Source: Arcanobacterium buesumense (lineage in GTDB: Bacteria; Actinomycetota; Actinomycetes; Actinomycetales; Actinomycetaceae). From it: DNA of 64,000 nt. The notes beneath the pieces were generated by a model. It ran no database searches. It had not been told where the DNA came from and saw only the letters and a program-made list of their open reading frames with translations. The position numbers were made by a program, and so were the translations under genes. Position 1 is the stretch's first letter. The number at the start of each line of letters is the position of its first letter. Below, piece by piece: positions 8,350 through 16,534 of this stretch. Location of the stretch: NCBI RefSeq assembly GCF_012563545.1, contig NZ_CP050804.1:558001-622000 (forward strand), in the 5' to 3' direction.

Positions 8350-8553
8350 ATGATGTTTTCGCCGTATAGTCAGGTATGGTTTCGTGATGCATTGATGTTG
8401 GTTGTCATAACAGTCTTAATGCTCCTGATTAGTTACTTTGTTTTCGATATTTTCCCGTGGCAAGCAGCCTTGACCATGTGCTGTATTGCCCTAGTGGGTT
8501 TTGTAATCGGAATCTTCCTGAGAATACGAGAGAACAAAAAAGAAGGGCTCTAA
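8350..8553 (+). CDS. Small two-helix membrane protein
   Basis: A 67-residue protein with two hydrophobic helices (ALMLVVITVLMLLISYFVF, and AALTMCCIALVGFVIGIFL) and a basic tail RIRENKKEGL. The ATG at 8350 has AGGAG four bases ahead. It overlaps the stop (8351-8353) of a short upstream open stretch (GSESIEKIIEQAQ...KTGRRI), as in an operon whose first gene has decayed. Its stop at 8551-8553 abuts the terminase fragment. Function unknown; a phage or mobile-element membrane protein is plausible. Confidence 0.55.
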   Translation: MMFSPYSQVWFRDALMLVVITVLMLLISYFVFDIFPWQAALTMCCIALVGFVIGIFLRIRENKKEGL

Positions 8554-8792
8554 AGAAGCTGGCGTTGGAAGTTAAACTCGTCTATGGCACTCATCCGGTC
8601 CTGTCATGGATGGTGGACAACATTCACGTGCGCACCGACCCGGCAGGCAACATCAAACCCAACAAACAAAAATCCACTGAAAAGATCGACGGCGTCGTCG
8701 CCACGATCATGGCCCTCGACCGTGCCATTAGAAACGGCACCGGACACGTCAACAATAGTGTTTACGACGAGCGCGGGCTATTGTTTGTTTGA
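8553..8792 (+). pseudogene. 3' fragment of a large terminase gene
   Basis: About 79 codons from KKLALEVKLVYGTHPVLSW through DNIHVRTDPAGNIKP to SVYDERGLLFV-stop. It matches the last 80 residues of the intact large terminase at 19783-21387 almost word for word, with mostly silent or conservative differences. There is no start. It is a relic of a second phage related to the main prophage, or a product of recombination between them. Confidence 0.8.
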
Positions 8793-8821
8793 CGTATTTG
8801 ACCTGCACAAACAGTAACTAA

Positions 8822-9526
8822 GTGAGAACTACCGACTATCTGAAGCTCCCAGAACTGACAGTGACGACGATGCCAGTGGCCCTCGCAGCGAAGGAACGCC
8901 ACGTCTACGACCAGCTGAAAGCTGACCTCGTCCTCGAACTAGGGGAAGAAACGATCGATGCTGCCAACGCTGCCGCCTTATCCGGGAAGTTGCTACAGAT
9001 GGCCTCGGGTGCGATCTATACCGCAGACGGCAAATGGGCTCTGATTCATGACCGGAAGCTCAACGCACTCGAAGACATCTACGAGGCAGCTAATAGCTCT
9101 CCGTTGCTGGTGGCGTACTGGTTTAAGCACGACCGCGAACGCATCCAGAGTCGTTTCCCTCACGCACGAGAACTCAAAACAAGCGCAGATATTGAGGCCT
9201 GGAACCGGGGAGAGTTCACTCTCGGCCTGATCCACCCAGCCTCAGCTGGCCACGGACTGAACCTCCAGGCAGGCGGGCACCTGCTTGTGTGGTTCTCGTT
9301 GACGTGGAGTTTGGAGCTCTACCAGCAAACCAACGCGCGGATCTATCGGCAAGGCCAGAGTGAGCCAGTCACGATCACGCACCTAGTAGCAGAAGGGACG
9401 CTCGATGAAGCCGTCCTTAAAGCACTCGAAACGAAAGATGCTACTCAGGCCGCGCTAATCGATGCGGTCACACACGAAACCCACACAACCACGACCTCTT
9501 CTCGAAAGGAACTCTCATGCATGTGA
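8822..9526 (+). pseudogene. Phage SNF2-type helicase, C-terminal half only
   Basis: 234 codons from a GTG at 8822. The protein keeps the second RecA-like lobe: LSGKLLQMASGAIYTADG, motif V PASAGHGLNLQAGG and motif VI QQTNARIYRQGQ. The N-terminal lobe with Walker A and DEAH motifs is missing, and homology starts directly after the terminase fragment, so the gene was cut at a recombination junction near 8800. An isolated C-lobe cannot hydrolyse ATP. Its stop overlaps the next start (ATGCATGTGA), the usual arrangement SNF2 - ArpU/DUF1492 - HNH of siphophages. Confidence 0.75.
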
Positions 9527-9975
9527 TGACCAAATACCTTGACACAAAGAAAGCCGCCATCGCCGCCCTTCAGGACTATACGTTGATGGAACAGATCATC
9601 GACACCACCGATAACTCAATCAAGGCAGCTTATGCTGATGCGGCCAGCCCAGCGTCCCCACGAATGGACGGAACACCATCCTCAGGCGACCTCCACGCGT
9701 CCGAGAACAGGATCATGGCCACGATCGAACGCATCGATACCTACAAGGCACGATATGTGGAGGCGCGTCAATACATGGACTGGTTCCTCCCAGCATGGGA
9801 AATCATCTCCGAGGACGACCGTTTAGTGCTGGAAGCGTTCTTCCTCGGCGAAGGAACCCAAGAGGATGCGGTTCAGCAGATCTGCAACCATTTCTACGTC
9901 GAACGCACCACCGCCTACCAAAAGAAGTCGCGCGCCTTGGCTCGTCTTGCGACCGCACTGTATGGACGGCTATAG
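9517..9975 (+). CDS. Phage late-gene regulator-like protein (ArpU/DUF1492-type, sigma-70 region 4-like HTH)
   Basis: 152 residues. The C-terminal third (EDAVQQICNHFYVERTTAYQKKSRALARLATALYG) is a sigma region 4-like helix-turn-helix; the middle is a predicted helical region. Proteins of this size at this place, between SNF2 and HNH-terminase genes, act as activators of late phage transcription in gram-positive phages. ATG 9517 has AAAGGA at good spacing; a second ATG at 9526 is possible. It looks intact. Confidence 0.7.
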   Translation: MHVMTKYLDTKKAAIAALQDYTLMEQIIDTTDNSIKAAYADAASPASPRMDGTPSSGDLHASENRIMATIERIDTYKARYVEARQYMDWFLPAWEIISEDDRLVLEAFFLGEGTQEDAVQQICNHFYVERTTAYQKKSRALARLATALYGRL

Positions 9976-10129
9976 GTGTGCACCCAGTGCGTTAAAAGGT
10001 GTCAAGAACGGCGGATGCATATGCGCCTTTTCCTATGAGACGATGTAGGTGGTTGAAAAGTAGGACAAGCCCCAAGAACCCAGCATCGGGAACTTGGTGC
10101 TTCACCATGCTCAGGAAAGGAGCAAAGCG

Positions 10130-10506
10130 ATGCCAGTCAAACCAGCTTCCCGTGCTCCCACCCTGGTTGCCCTGAATTGACCCGCGAACGCTTCTGCGAG
10201 ACCCATGCCAAGGCTGAGGATGTGCGGTATCGGAAGTATCAGCGTGATCGGAAGATCAACCGCCGCTACGGATCGCGGTGGCGTAAGATCCGCGCTGCCT
10301 ACGTCGCCCAGCACCCGCTCTGCGAAGACTGCCTCGAGGCCGGTCGGTACACACCCGTGCAGGAAGTCCACCACGTGCTCCCGCTTGAACACGGCGGCAT
10401 CCACGACTTCGACAACCTGCGGAGCTTGTGCAAGCCCTGCCATTCAAGGCAGACCGCACTCGATGACGACCGCTGGCGGCAAGCACCACGGGTCTACACG
10501 TATTGA
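10130..10506 (+). pseudogene. Phage HNH endonuclease, frameshifted near codon 10
   Basis: The true start ATG 10130 has AAAGGAG seven bases ahead and reads MPVKPASRAP, then runs out of frame to a stop. One added base near 10159 would continue HPGCPELTRERFCETHAK into the intact body (frame from TTG 10177, 109 codons). The body holds the HNH fold: CEDCLEAG, EVHHVLPLEHGG and NLRSLCKPCHSRQT with two CxxC zinc pairs. Such enzymes assist terminase in DNA packaging. Unless TTG 10177 is used, the gene is inactive. Confidence 0.75.
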
Positions 10507-10545
10507 GTCCTTGCCAGTCAATTATCGGTGCAAGATAATTGTTAC

Positions 10546-10884
10546 ATGTTTGTTTTGACCTGTGATCACCAAATCCCGAACCGTCCACCATTGCGGGTGG
10601 AAGTCGATGATGAGGTCGTCGTCGAGCACCGCACAAGTGACTGGCCTGAATTCGTTTTCGTCACCGCATACAAGGGTTCCGGCTGGGTGCCAGCTCGACA
10701 TCTCGCTATTGATGGCAACACTGCGACTGTGATTCGACCATATGACACCACTGAATTAGCAGCTCGTGTTGGTGAACGCGTTGAGCGCATTCATAACGAC
10801 GCTCAATCAGGGTGGTCGTGGTGTCGCAATGATCGAGGCGAAGAAGGATGGGTCCCCAACCGCAGCCTCGACCAGCTTAACTGA
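10546..10884 (+). CDS. Tandem bacterial SH3-domain protein
   Basis: 112 residues from ATG 10546 (MFVLTCDHQ). Two SH3-like units can be seen: residues ~1-55, ending YKGSGWVPARHLAI, and ~58-112, with TELAARVGERV and EEGWVPNRSLDQL. No signal peptide or membrane segment, so it is probably cytosolic. It has the GC and codon use of its phage neighbours and lies between HNH and the minus-strand YcaO operon. Function unknown; SH3 units of this type bind peptides or cell-wall parts. Confidence 0.6.
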   Translation: MFVLTCDHQIPNRPPLRVEVDDEVVVEHRTSDWPEFVFVTAYKGSGWVPARHLAIDGNTATVIRPYDTTELAARVGERVERIHNDAQSGWSWCRNDRGEEGWVPNRSLDQLN

Positions 10885-11036
10885 CAGATGAAAAGCTTGG
10901 CACAGCCAAGAATTTAGTGAGGGGCTGGGGGCTCTCGATCTCTACGAGTGTTGGGAAGGTCAGCGGGCGGGGCCAACCGCGCACAAAGTACCCAATTCAA
11001 ACAGGGTATTAACGACGATTTCTTTCATCTTGGTTT

Positions 11037-12398
11037 TTACTTTGCGCTTGCTGGTTTTGCGTGGCGGAGATAGTAGAAGGCTGTGCACGAAAGTGCCACA
11101 ACTATTATCCAGGAGATTCCGTAGGGCAACCTAGACGTTACGTGATTATCAGTGAAGGCCATCACGACGATCGATGTTGTCAGCGGGATAAACATTGTTG
11201 CGGATAGTGATTCGATGATGACCGACGAGCTTGCCATCTCTTCAATCGTGATGCCGTCAGGAACAGCGGGGTCTTCAAAGAAAATATTGAGAGTGTCGAG
11301 GTAGGTTAGTCCCATACCAACGCCAGCGATTGACCACAAAACAATGAAGACTACCACGGGAGATGAAGGCTGCCAGTTGCTGAAGGTCAAAACACCGATC
11401 GATATTGACGACGCAATGAGCAGTCCGAGGCCAATAGTCGATCTCATCCGATAGGCGCGTTGAGTTACTGCTGGTTTCATCCCGCAAAGTACTCCGAGGA
11501 CAGCCCATGCCAGACCTCCTCCGGTCAGAATGTAACCAAGAGAATCAGCCCGTGCAAGATAAATATCATGTGCGGTGATGCTGACGAGTTCGTTGGCTAC
11601 GAAATAGCCGCCAGTTAAGAAGAACATTCCAGCAAGCGCATCTCTTCGAGGGGTATGTTGCCGGAAAGTGCCGGTAGGCATGAGCAGGATAACTACGCGG
11701 CCAAGTACAACAACGCCCACAATCAGCAATGCGATCTTCACAATCCCGCTTGTTGGAATGATGGTAACGGTTACACCTGCGATGATGAGGAGAAGTGCCA
11801 TATATGAAAATGGTGCGTCTTTTTTAGTGCCTTCCTTTTTTAAATTAAAAGCGATAACGATTCTGGTGACCACTAACAGCGGTAAATAAAGCAACATTGC
11901 CCATCGCCACGACAATAGATGCGTGACCCAAGCGGCATAGGTCGGTCCGACGATTGAGGAAATTACCCAGCTCGCTGAAGCGAAGGCGAGTGTTATTTGT
12001 CTTGCCCGTCCGGACAGCCCGAGTGCTACTGCGCCAATCGACGTCATTGCAAGGATAGAACCAGCTAGGCCACGAAGTATTGACCCGGTAATATAAATGA
12101 CGACATTAGGGGCAAGAGCGCTAATAAATGCTCCAATAATGACGAATACGGTTGCACACATTAAAAGCTTTGACAACCGTATCCGGTTCATCAAAGCAGC
12201 TCCAATCGGCAACCCAGCCATAGACACGATAGAGGAAATACCAAGGATTACGCCATAGTAGCTTTGAGCATGAAGGTCTTTAGCCATAATAGGCAAAATC
12301 AGTTGGTTCAAATAGCTTTGCATCCCGCCAATCAGTTCAAGAATAATGACGGCTACTGCAATTAACAGTCCAGAGGTATTTCTTTTCATGACGAGCAT
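11037..12398 (-). CDS. MFS transporter, last gene of the YcaO operon
   Basis: About 453 residues with 12-14 hydrophobic helices of the major facilitator superfamily, such as LIAVAVIILELIGGMQ, GVILGISSIVSMAGLPIG and YITGSILRGLAGSILAM. The basic loop MNRIRLSKLL lies after helix 2, where the MFS motif A is expected. ATG 12398 comes one base after the YcaO stop, so it is translationally coupled; a second ATG is at 12389. As the only transporter in the operon it may export the modified peptide or give self-protection; this is inference. AT-rich compared with the phage genes around it. Confidence 0.8.
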   Translation of the reverse strand: MLVMKRNTSGLLIAVAVIILELIGGMQSYLNQLILPIMAKDLHAQSYYGVILGISSIVSMAGLPIGAALMNRIRLSKLLMCATVFVIIGAFISALAPNVVIYITGSILRGLAGSILAMTSIGAVALGLSGRARQITLAFASASWVISSIVGPTYAAWVTHLLSWRWAMLLYLPLLVVTRIVIAFNLKKEGTKKDAPFSYMALLLIIAGVTVTIIPTSGIVKIALLIVGVVVLGRVVILLMPTGTFRQHTPRRDALAGMFFLTGGYFVANELVSITAHDIYLARADSLGYILTGGGLAWAVLGVLCGMKPAVTQRAYRMRSTIGLGLLIASSISIGVLTFSNWQPSSPVVVFIVLWSIAGVGMGLTYLDTLNIFFEDPAVPDGITIEEMASSSVIIESLSATMFIPLTTSIVVMAFTDNHVTSRLPYGISWIIVVALSCTAFYYLRHAKPASAK

Positions 12399-12399
12399 T

Positions 12400-13527
12400 C
12401 TAACAGTGTGGAAGAGGATTAATATTTAGCTGATTGAGAGGTGTTGGCTCAGGCTGATGTCCAAGTAGTACTGGTTCGTACTGGATTGCCTGTTTTCCTA
12501 GATGAAGATCCCCGACAGCGAAGTTTGGTACTAAGCCAGGGACTAAAACGCGGATAACAGAAATCTGTAAGCTTTGTACGTCAGGTGACGTTACGTCAAC
12601 CATGATAGGTTCTAGTGACATGCTATCAAGCGTTGTTAAATAAAAGTCTAATTCATCATCCGAAGATTTAAAATGGTGATCGGGATATGAGTACTCACTT
12701 GTTTGAGTAGGGAAAAGCCACGGCTCTACCCTAGAGAGTAATCTTTGATCCAAATAAACTTGTTGTTGAAGCATAAGATCGTTCAGTGTCGAAAAATCCG
12801 ATGAATAATAATCAAGATAACGGCGATCTTTTCGCCAAGGTTTGGCAATGCCTTCCCATAGCTCACCGCGTTCAATAGCTTTAAAGAGTTCTCCATGAGG
12901 GTTTAGAAGATCAAAACTACCTGCTTGAAGTGTGCATGCCTCGGTAAGTGCCTTTAGTATTGCAGATTCATTAGTTGGTCTGCACCCAAAACCTGTGTTG
13001 ACAATGCCGGATTCTGTATTTAATACAGTAGCTGCGTAAATCGGAATTTGGAAGCGGTTCTCTATGCTAACGATTGAGACACGATTACCTTTATTTTCAA
13101 ACTCTTCAATGAGTTGCGCCACGGAACTATCTTTTGGAATAGATAAGCTCGAACTATGTGCTGGATTGTGCCACCAACACATAGTGGCGTGGCGTTCCAT
13201 TATCTCTTGTAAAGCATTGATGCATGCAGATATGGCTGTTTTTCCCGCTGAAATGCCAGCATAAGCAGGAGCATTGATATGTGGCAAGGGATAATCGCCG
13301 AACTTTTTAAGCCTTCGATGGTTAACGAATACCATTGATACGGGGACAAGTCTTTCTTTTCCTTGAAAACTTTGTCCTTTGATCCATGTAGTCACAGTTT
13401 CTTCATTAAATTTTTCAAAACGGTTATTGAAAGTATGGAGTTGTTCGGGACTAAAAAGAATGAAATCAGTGGGATCAACTGGGGTTAGCCCGTCATTCCT
13501 AAGAGAAAGCTGCACTACCCTTGACAA
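12400..13527 (-). CDS. YcaO cyclodehydratase, C-terminal part (split by frameshift)
   Basis: 375 codons beginning formally at TTG 13527, but real homology starts at LRNDGLTPVDPTDFILFS, which continues the frame of the gene upstream. It carries the second YcaO motif AGISAGKTAISACINALQE-IMERHA (about residues 90-113) and the third TEACTLQAGSFD, both part of the ATP site. The tail LNINPLPHC is proline-containing, as in azoline-forming YcaO proteins. YcaO enzymes activate backbone amides with ATP to form azolines, amidines or thioamides. The first motif lies in the other fragment, so neither part alone is a complete enzyme. Confidence 0.8.
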   Translation of the reverse strand: MSRVVQLSLRNDGLTPVDPTDFILFSPEQLHTFNNRFEKFNEETVTTWIKGQSFQGKERLVPVSMVFVNHRRLKKFGDYPLPHINAPAYAGISAGKTAISACINALQEIMERHATMCWWHNPAHSSSLSIPKDSSVAQLIEEFENKGNRVSIVSIENRFQIPIYAATVLNTESGIVNTGFGCRPTNESAILKALTEACTLQAGSFDLLNPHGELFKAIERGELWEGIAKPWRKDRRYLDYYSSDFSTLNDLMLQQQVYLDQRLLSRVEPWLFPTQTSEYSYPDHHFKSSDDELDFYLTTLDSMSLEPIMVDVTSPDVQSLQISVIRVLVPGLVPNFAVGDLHLGKQAIQYEPVLLGHQPEPTPLNQLNINPLPHC

Positions 13528-14461
13528 CCTTTTCTAGGTCGATGATATTGACGCAGTAACGTTCGTATGCTTCACCTAGTGCCGATAGTTCCGCACTTCG
13601 TAGGTCGTCGAATGTGCTTCCCTGGCAAACAGTATTATTGGCCCAGGGGGAAGCGAAACGAAGGTCGGCCACATCGCTTTGAACGGTCACTAAAGATGAG
13701 GGCAGTGATTCGTGGTTTTTAATTCGGCGAAGTGTTTTAATAATGCCGTGACGAGGATTTTGGCTTGCTAGCTCGGAGTAATTACTCGGTGCAACTTCTA
13801 GTGGCTTAGAGCCTGTCAATCTGAAAGGAATTAGTTCAGAATGATAGAAAGCTTGAGACGTATAATCATATTCCGAAGTTATATAGGCGGCTCCGTCTAT
13901 TTTCTCGGGGAACCAGATCTCTTGATGCTCAATATATTTATTTAAAATATGGGAGGTTAGCGTATCTAATGATGTTAAATATGGCTCTTTAGAGCGAATT
14001 TCATAGATATCTTGCCTAGGGAAATTAGTTTTTCTTCTCGTCTCGATGTCGGAGTAAAACATCCCGTCTTTCGTTAAGGTGGGACTTAAGCATGAGATTG
14101 GAAGTGAAACTTCGAGAATGCGAGTCTTTTTTGACAGATTTACTGCGAATTCTGCTAGGCTTCTTTTCCGCTCAATCGAATCGGCTGCTGTTACTATCAA
14201 AAGATTTGAATCGCTTGCGTGTTCCAGCAAGTGATTCAGTCGTTGCTTAGACTGGTCTAGATTTTCGTCTAAGGAGTCAATAAAGCAGACTATGCCTTCT
14301 GGGATAACGATATCTTCAAGTTCTATTTGTGTAGAAAATGGCGTATGAAGGGCGATACTTTCTGATACTGGGATTTTTTCTTTGGGGGCGTACAGATCCC
14401 CTTCCGAATCCCGAACAAGTGTAATAAACCCTGAATTTTGCCAAACAGTAACGACCTTCAT
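13499..14461 (-). CDS. Leader-binding/YcaO protein, N-terminal part (split by frameshift)
   Basis: 320 residues. The last ~90 residues are the start of a YcaO domain: NPRHGIIKTLRRIKNHESLP and the first motif CQGSTFDDLRSAELSALGE-AYERY (about 279-302). The frame then ends at TAG 13499 just where the next fragment picks up, one base out of register (+1). The first ~180 residues may be a degenerate partner domain such as occurs fused to TOMM YcaO proteins; I cannot see a leader-binding motif with confidence. ATG 14461 follows the 36-codon ORF by 25 bases, with GGGGAA ahead. AT-rich compared with neighbours. Confidence 0.7.
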   Translation of the reverse strand: MKVVTVWQNSGFITLVRDSEGDLYAPKEKIPVSESIALHTPFSTQIELEDIVIPEGIVCFIDSLDENLDQSKQRLNHLLEHASDSNLLIVTAADSIERKRSLAEFAVNLSKKTRILEVSLPISCLSPTLTKDGMFYSDIETRRKTNFPRQDIYEIRSKEPYLTSLDTLTSHILNKYIEHQEIWFPEKIDGAAYITSEYDYTSQAFYHSELIPFRLTGSKPLEVAPSNYSELASQNPRHGIIKTLRRIKNHESLPSSLVTVQSDVADLRFASPWANNTVCQGSTFDDLRSAELSALGEAYERYCVNIIDLEKVVKGSAAFS

Positions 14462-14486
14462 ACTGCCAATTTCCCCTGAGCTAGAT

Positions 14487-14597
14487 TTATTCGGGGTCTA
14501 CCGATGGGTGGTGATTACCGTTTGGCGCGAGAATATTCTCCCTCCTGGGATTAACCTCAATTTTCACAAAATCAGCTGTTTTAAGTTCAGTATCCAC
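14487..14597 (-). CDS. 36-residue ORF upstream of YcaO, candidate RiPP precursor peptide
   Basis: A GTG at 14597 with a strong ribosome site AAAGGAGG four bases ahead opens a 36-codon frame ending TAA 14489-14487. The product starts MDTELKTADFVKIEV and ends with LAPNGNHHPSVDPE. It has no cysteine and only three Ser/Thr, two in the N-terminal part and one near the C-terminus, which is unusual for an azole substrate. It is the first gene of the YcaO-MFS operon and lies 25 bases before the YcaO start. Place, size, ribosome site and leader/core-like halves (acidic, then NPRRENILAPNG) suggest a modified-peptide precursor; it could also be a leader peptide that controls the operon. Confidence 0.5.
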   Translation of the reverse strand: MDTELKTADFVKIEVNPRRENILAPNGNHHPSVDPE

Positions 14598-14696
14598 GAT
14601 TCCTCCTTTTGTTCGTTAGTGATCCTATACTCCCGTAACGGTAAACTTACTTTAATATTGGTTAAATATGCAATAGTAATGTTTAGGGAAATATCT

Positions 14697-15269
14697 ATGG
14701 CTAAAGATGGCACGAATCGTGGTGGCCGCCGCGTGCGAGCTGGTGCGAAGCCTGATGCGTTGAATGAGAAGCTCACAGCAGGCCGCCCAGCTACTCGGCT
14801 GGAAGATCCGCTCAATGAGCCTTTTGATTTTGAAGGCAGCGATATTGGTGATGGTGCGATACTTGCTGGGGAGACAATGCCCGAACCCTCGGATTACCTT
14901 TCTGAGGTTCAGCGTGATGGTAAACCGCTTGGCGCTGACTTGGTCTATCGAGAAACGTGGCAGTGGCTTGATGCCCGTGGCTGTTCCCAGTTCGTGGCAC
15001 CAAGGTTGATTGAATCTTATGCGCAGGCGTTTGCTCGGTATGTGCAGTGTGAGCAGGAGATTTCGAAGTTCGGTCTGTTGGGTAAGCATCCGACGACGGG
15101 TGCTGCGATCGCGTCTCCGTTTGTTGCTATGTCGCAGTCGTTTGGTAAGCAAGCGAATGTGTATTGGTATGAGATTTACGAGATTGTGCGTGCTACGTGC
15201 ACGAGTGATTATTCGGGCGGCGCTCCTGGTGATGACGTGATGGAACAGCTCCTCAAAGCCCGCTCCTAG
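14697..15269 (+). CDS. Phage small terminase subunit (P27-like)
   Basis: 190 residues from ATG 14697 (MAKDGTNRGGRRVRAGAKPD), with AGGGA upstream. The basic N-terminus, the helical middle (ETWQWLDARGCSQFVAPRLI, ESYAQAFARYVQCEQEISKFG) and the SPFVAMSQSFGKQANVYWYE segment are typical of P27-family small terminases, which recognise phage DNA and recruit the large subunit. Intact. It is separated from the large terminase by MetK, the methyltransferase and the IS element. Confidence 0.8.
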   Translation: MAKDGTNRGGRRVRAGAKPDALNEKLTAGRPATRLEDPLNEPFDFEGSDIGDGAILAGETMPEPSDYLSEVQRDGKPLGADLVYRETWQWLDARGCSQFVAPRLIESYAQAFARYVQCEQEISKFGLLGKHPTTGAAIASPFVAMSQSFGKQANVYWYEIYEIVRATCTSDYSGGAPGDDVMEQLLKARS

Positions 15270-15347
15270 CTCTTTCTTTCTTTTGCCTGCCTGTGTTTAC
15301 GGGTGGGCGCTTTGCTCTGCCCTGTTTCTTTGAAAGCGAGTGTGTGT

Positions 15348-16534
15348 ATGTCTGCTACGAAGACTGCTGAGGCCACTTGTATCGGCCATCCCGATAAGCT
15401 CTGCGACAGAATCGCCGATACGGTCCTTGATGATATTCTCTACGACGACCCAACTGCGCGTGTAGCTGTGGAGGTTATGGCGTCTGGTCATCGGATTGTT
15501 GTCACGGGCGAGATCACGACGAAGGTACGTCCCCGCATCCGTGAATCGGTGCGTTACGCGCTAGTGAAGGCGGGCTATAAGCCGTGGAAGTTCCTCGTCT
15601 TCGTCTGGACAAGCCGCCAATCCCCAGACATCAACGCAGGAGTCTCCAAATCCATAGAGGCACGCTTCGGTGACGACACCGAATTCGCTCTCCAAGGAGC
15701 TGGCGATCAAGGCACTGTCTACGGTTACGCCACGAATGAGACGCGAGAGCGTTTGCCATTGCCGCTCGTGCTCTCACATGAGATCTGTGCCCGCCTCGAT
15801 AAGGCTCGCAAGGACGGCACGATCACCGGCATCAAGTCCGACGGCAAAGCGCAGGTGAGTGTCCGCTACGACGACGCCGGACAACCCGTAGCGATCGAAA
15901 CCGTGGTGGTCTCCATCCAACATGATCCAGCCAAGGATCTGGATGAGTTGGAAGCTGAGGTGAAAACTTTAATTGTTGCCCCGGCGTGTAAGCCGTACCT
16001 GCCGATCGGTGCTGATACCGAGATTCTTATTAACCCGTCGGGCATGTTTACCGTGGGTGGCCCGAAGGCTGACACTGGTTTGACAGGGCGTAAGCTCATG
16101 GTCGATACCTATGGTGGTCTTGGCCCGCATGGTGGTGGAGCGTTTAGTGGTAAGGATGCGTCCAAGGTTGACCGGTCGGGTGCTTATATGGCGCGTCTGA
16201 TTGCGAAAACCATTGTTGATGCCCGCCTCGCAGCTGAGTGCCAGGTGAGCATTTCGTATGCGATTGGGAAGGCCGATCCCGTTGCTTTCACTGTTGACTC
16301 GCTCGGGACTGGTGAGTATTCGGACGAGATCCTCACTAAGGCTGCTTCCGAGGTGTTCGCGCTACGGCCTGGCGCGATTATTGATGCTCTAGGTCTGCGA
16401 GCTCCCGGTTACACGTGTTATTCGACTTATGGCATTTTGGTCATGTTGGTGTGCGTTGGGAGAACTCGTTTGCTCATGTTGATGCGCTGCGGAAGGCGGT
16501 GAATAAGTATGCTTATGAAAACAATGCCGATTAG
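15348..16534 (+). pseudogene. Phage-type S-adenosylmethionine synthetase, frameshifted near the C-terminus
   Basis: From ATG 15348 the frame follows methionine adenosyltransferase: GHPDKLCDRIADTVLD, GEITTK, the methionine-site loop QGAGDQGTVYGYATNE, GGGAFSGKDASKVDRSGAY and ISYAIGKADPV. It makes SAM from methionine and ATP. At ~16433 one base is missing: TATGGC-ATTTTGG should read YGHFG. The correct frame runs on as HVGVRWENSFAHVDALRKAV to TAG 16532-16534, overlapping the methyltransferase start. As it stands the last ~35 residues are replaced by a scrambled tail to 16502. SAM synthetase next to a DNA methyltransferase suggests cofactor supply for phage DNA modification. Confidence 0.8.

Noticed and set aside
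13499-13527. RF2-like programmed frameshift in YcaO
   Set aside because: The P-site codon TCT would have to re-pair on CTT and there is no internal ribosome-like stimulator, so a plain indel is likelier.
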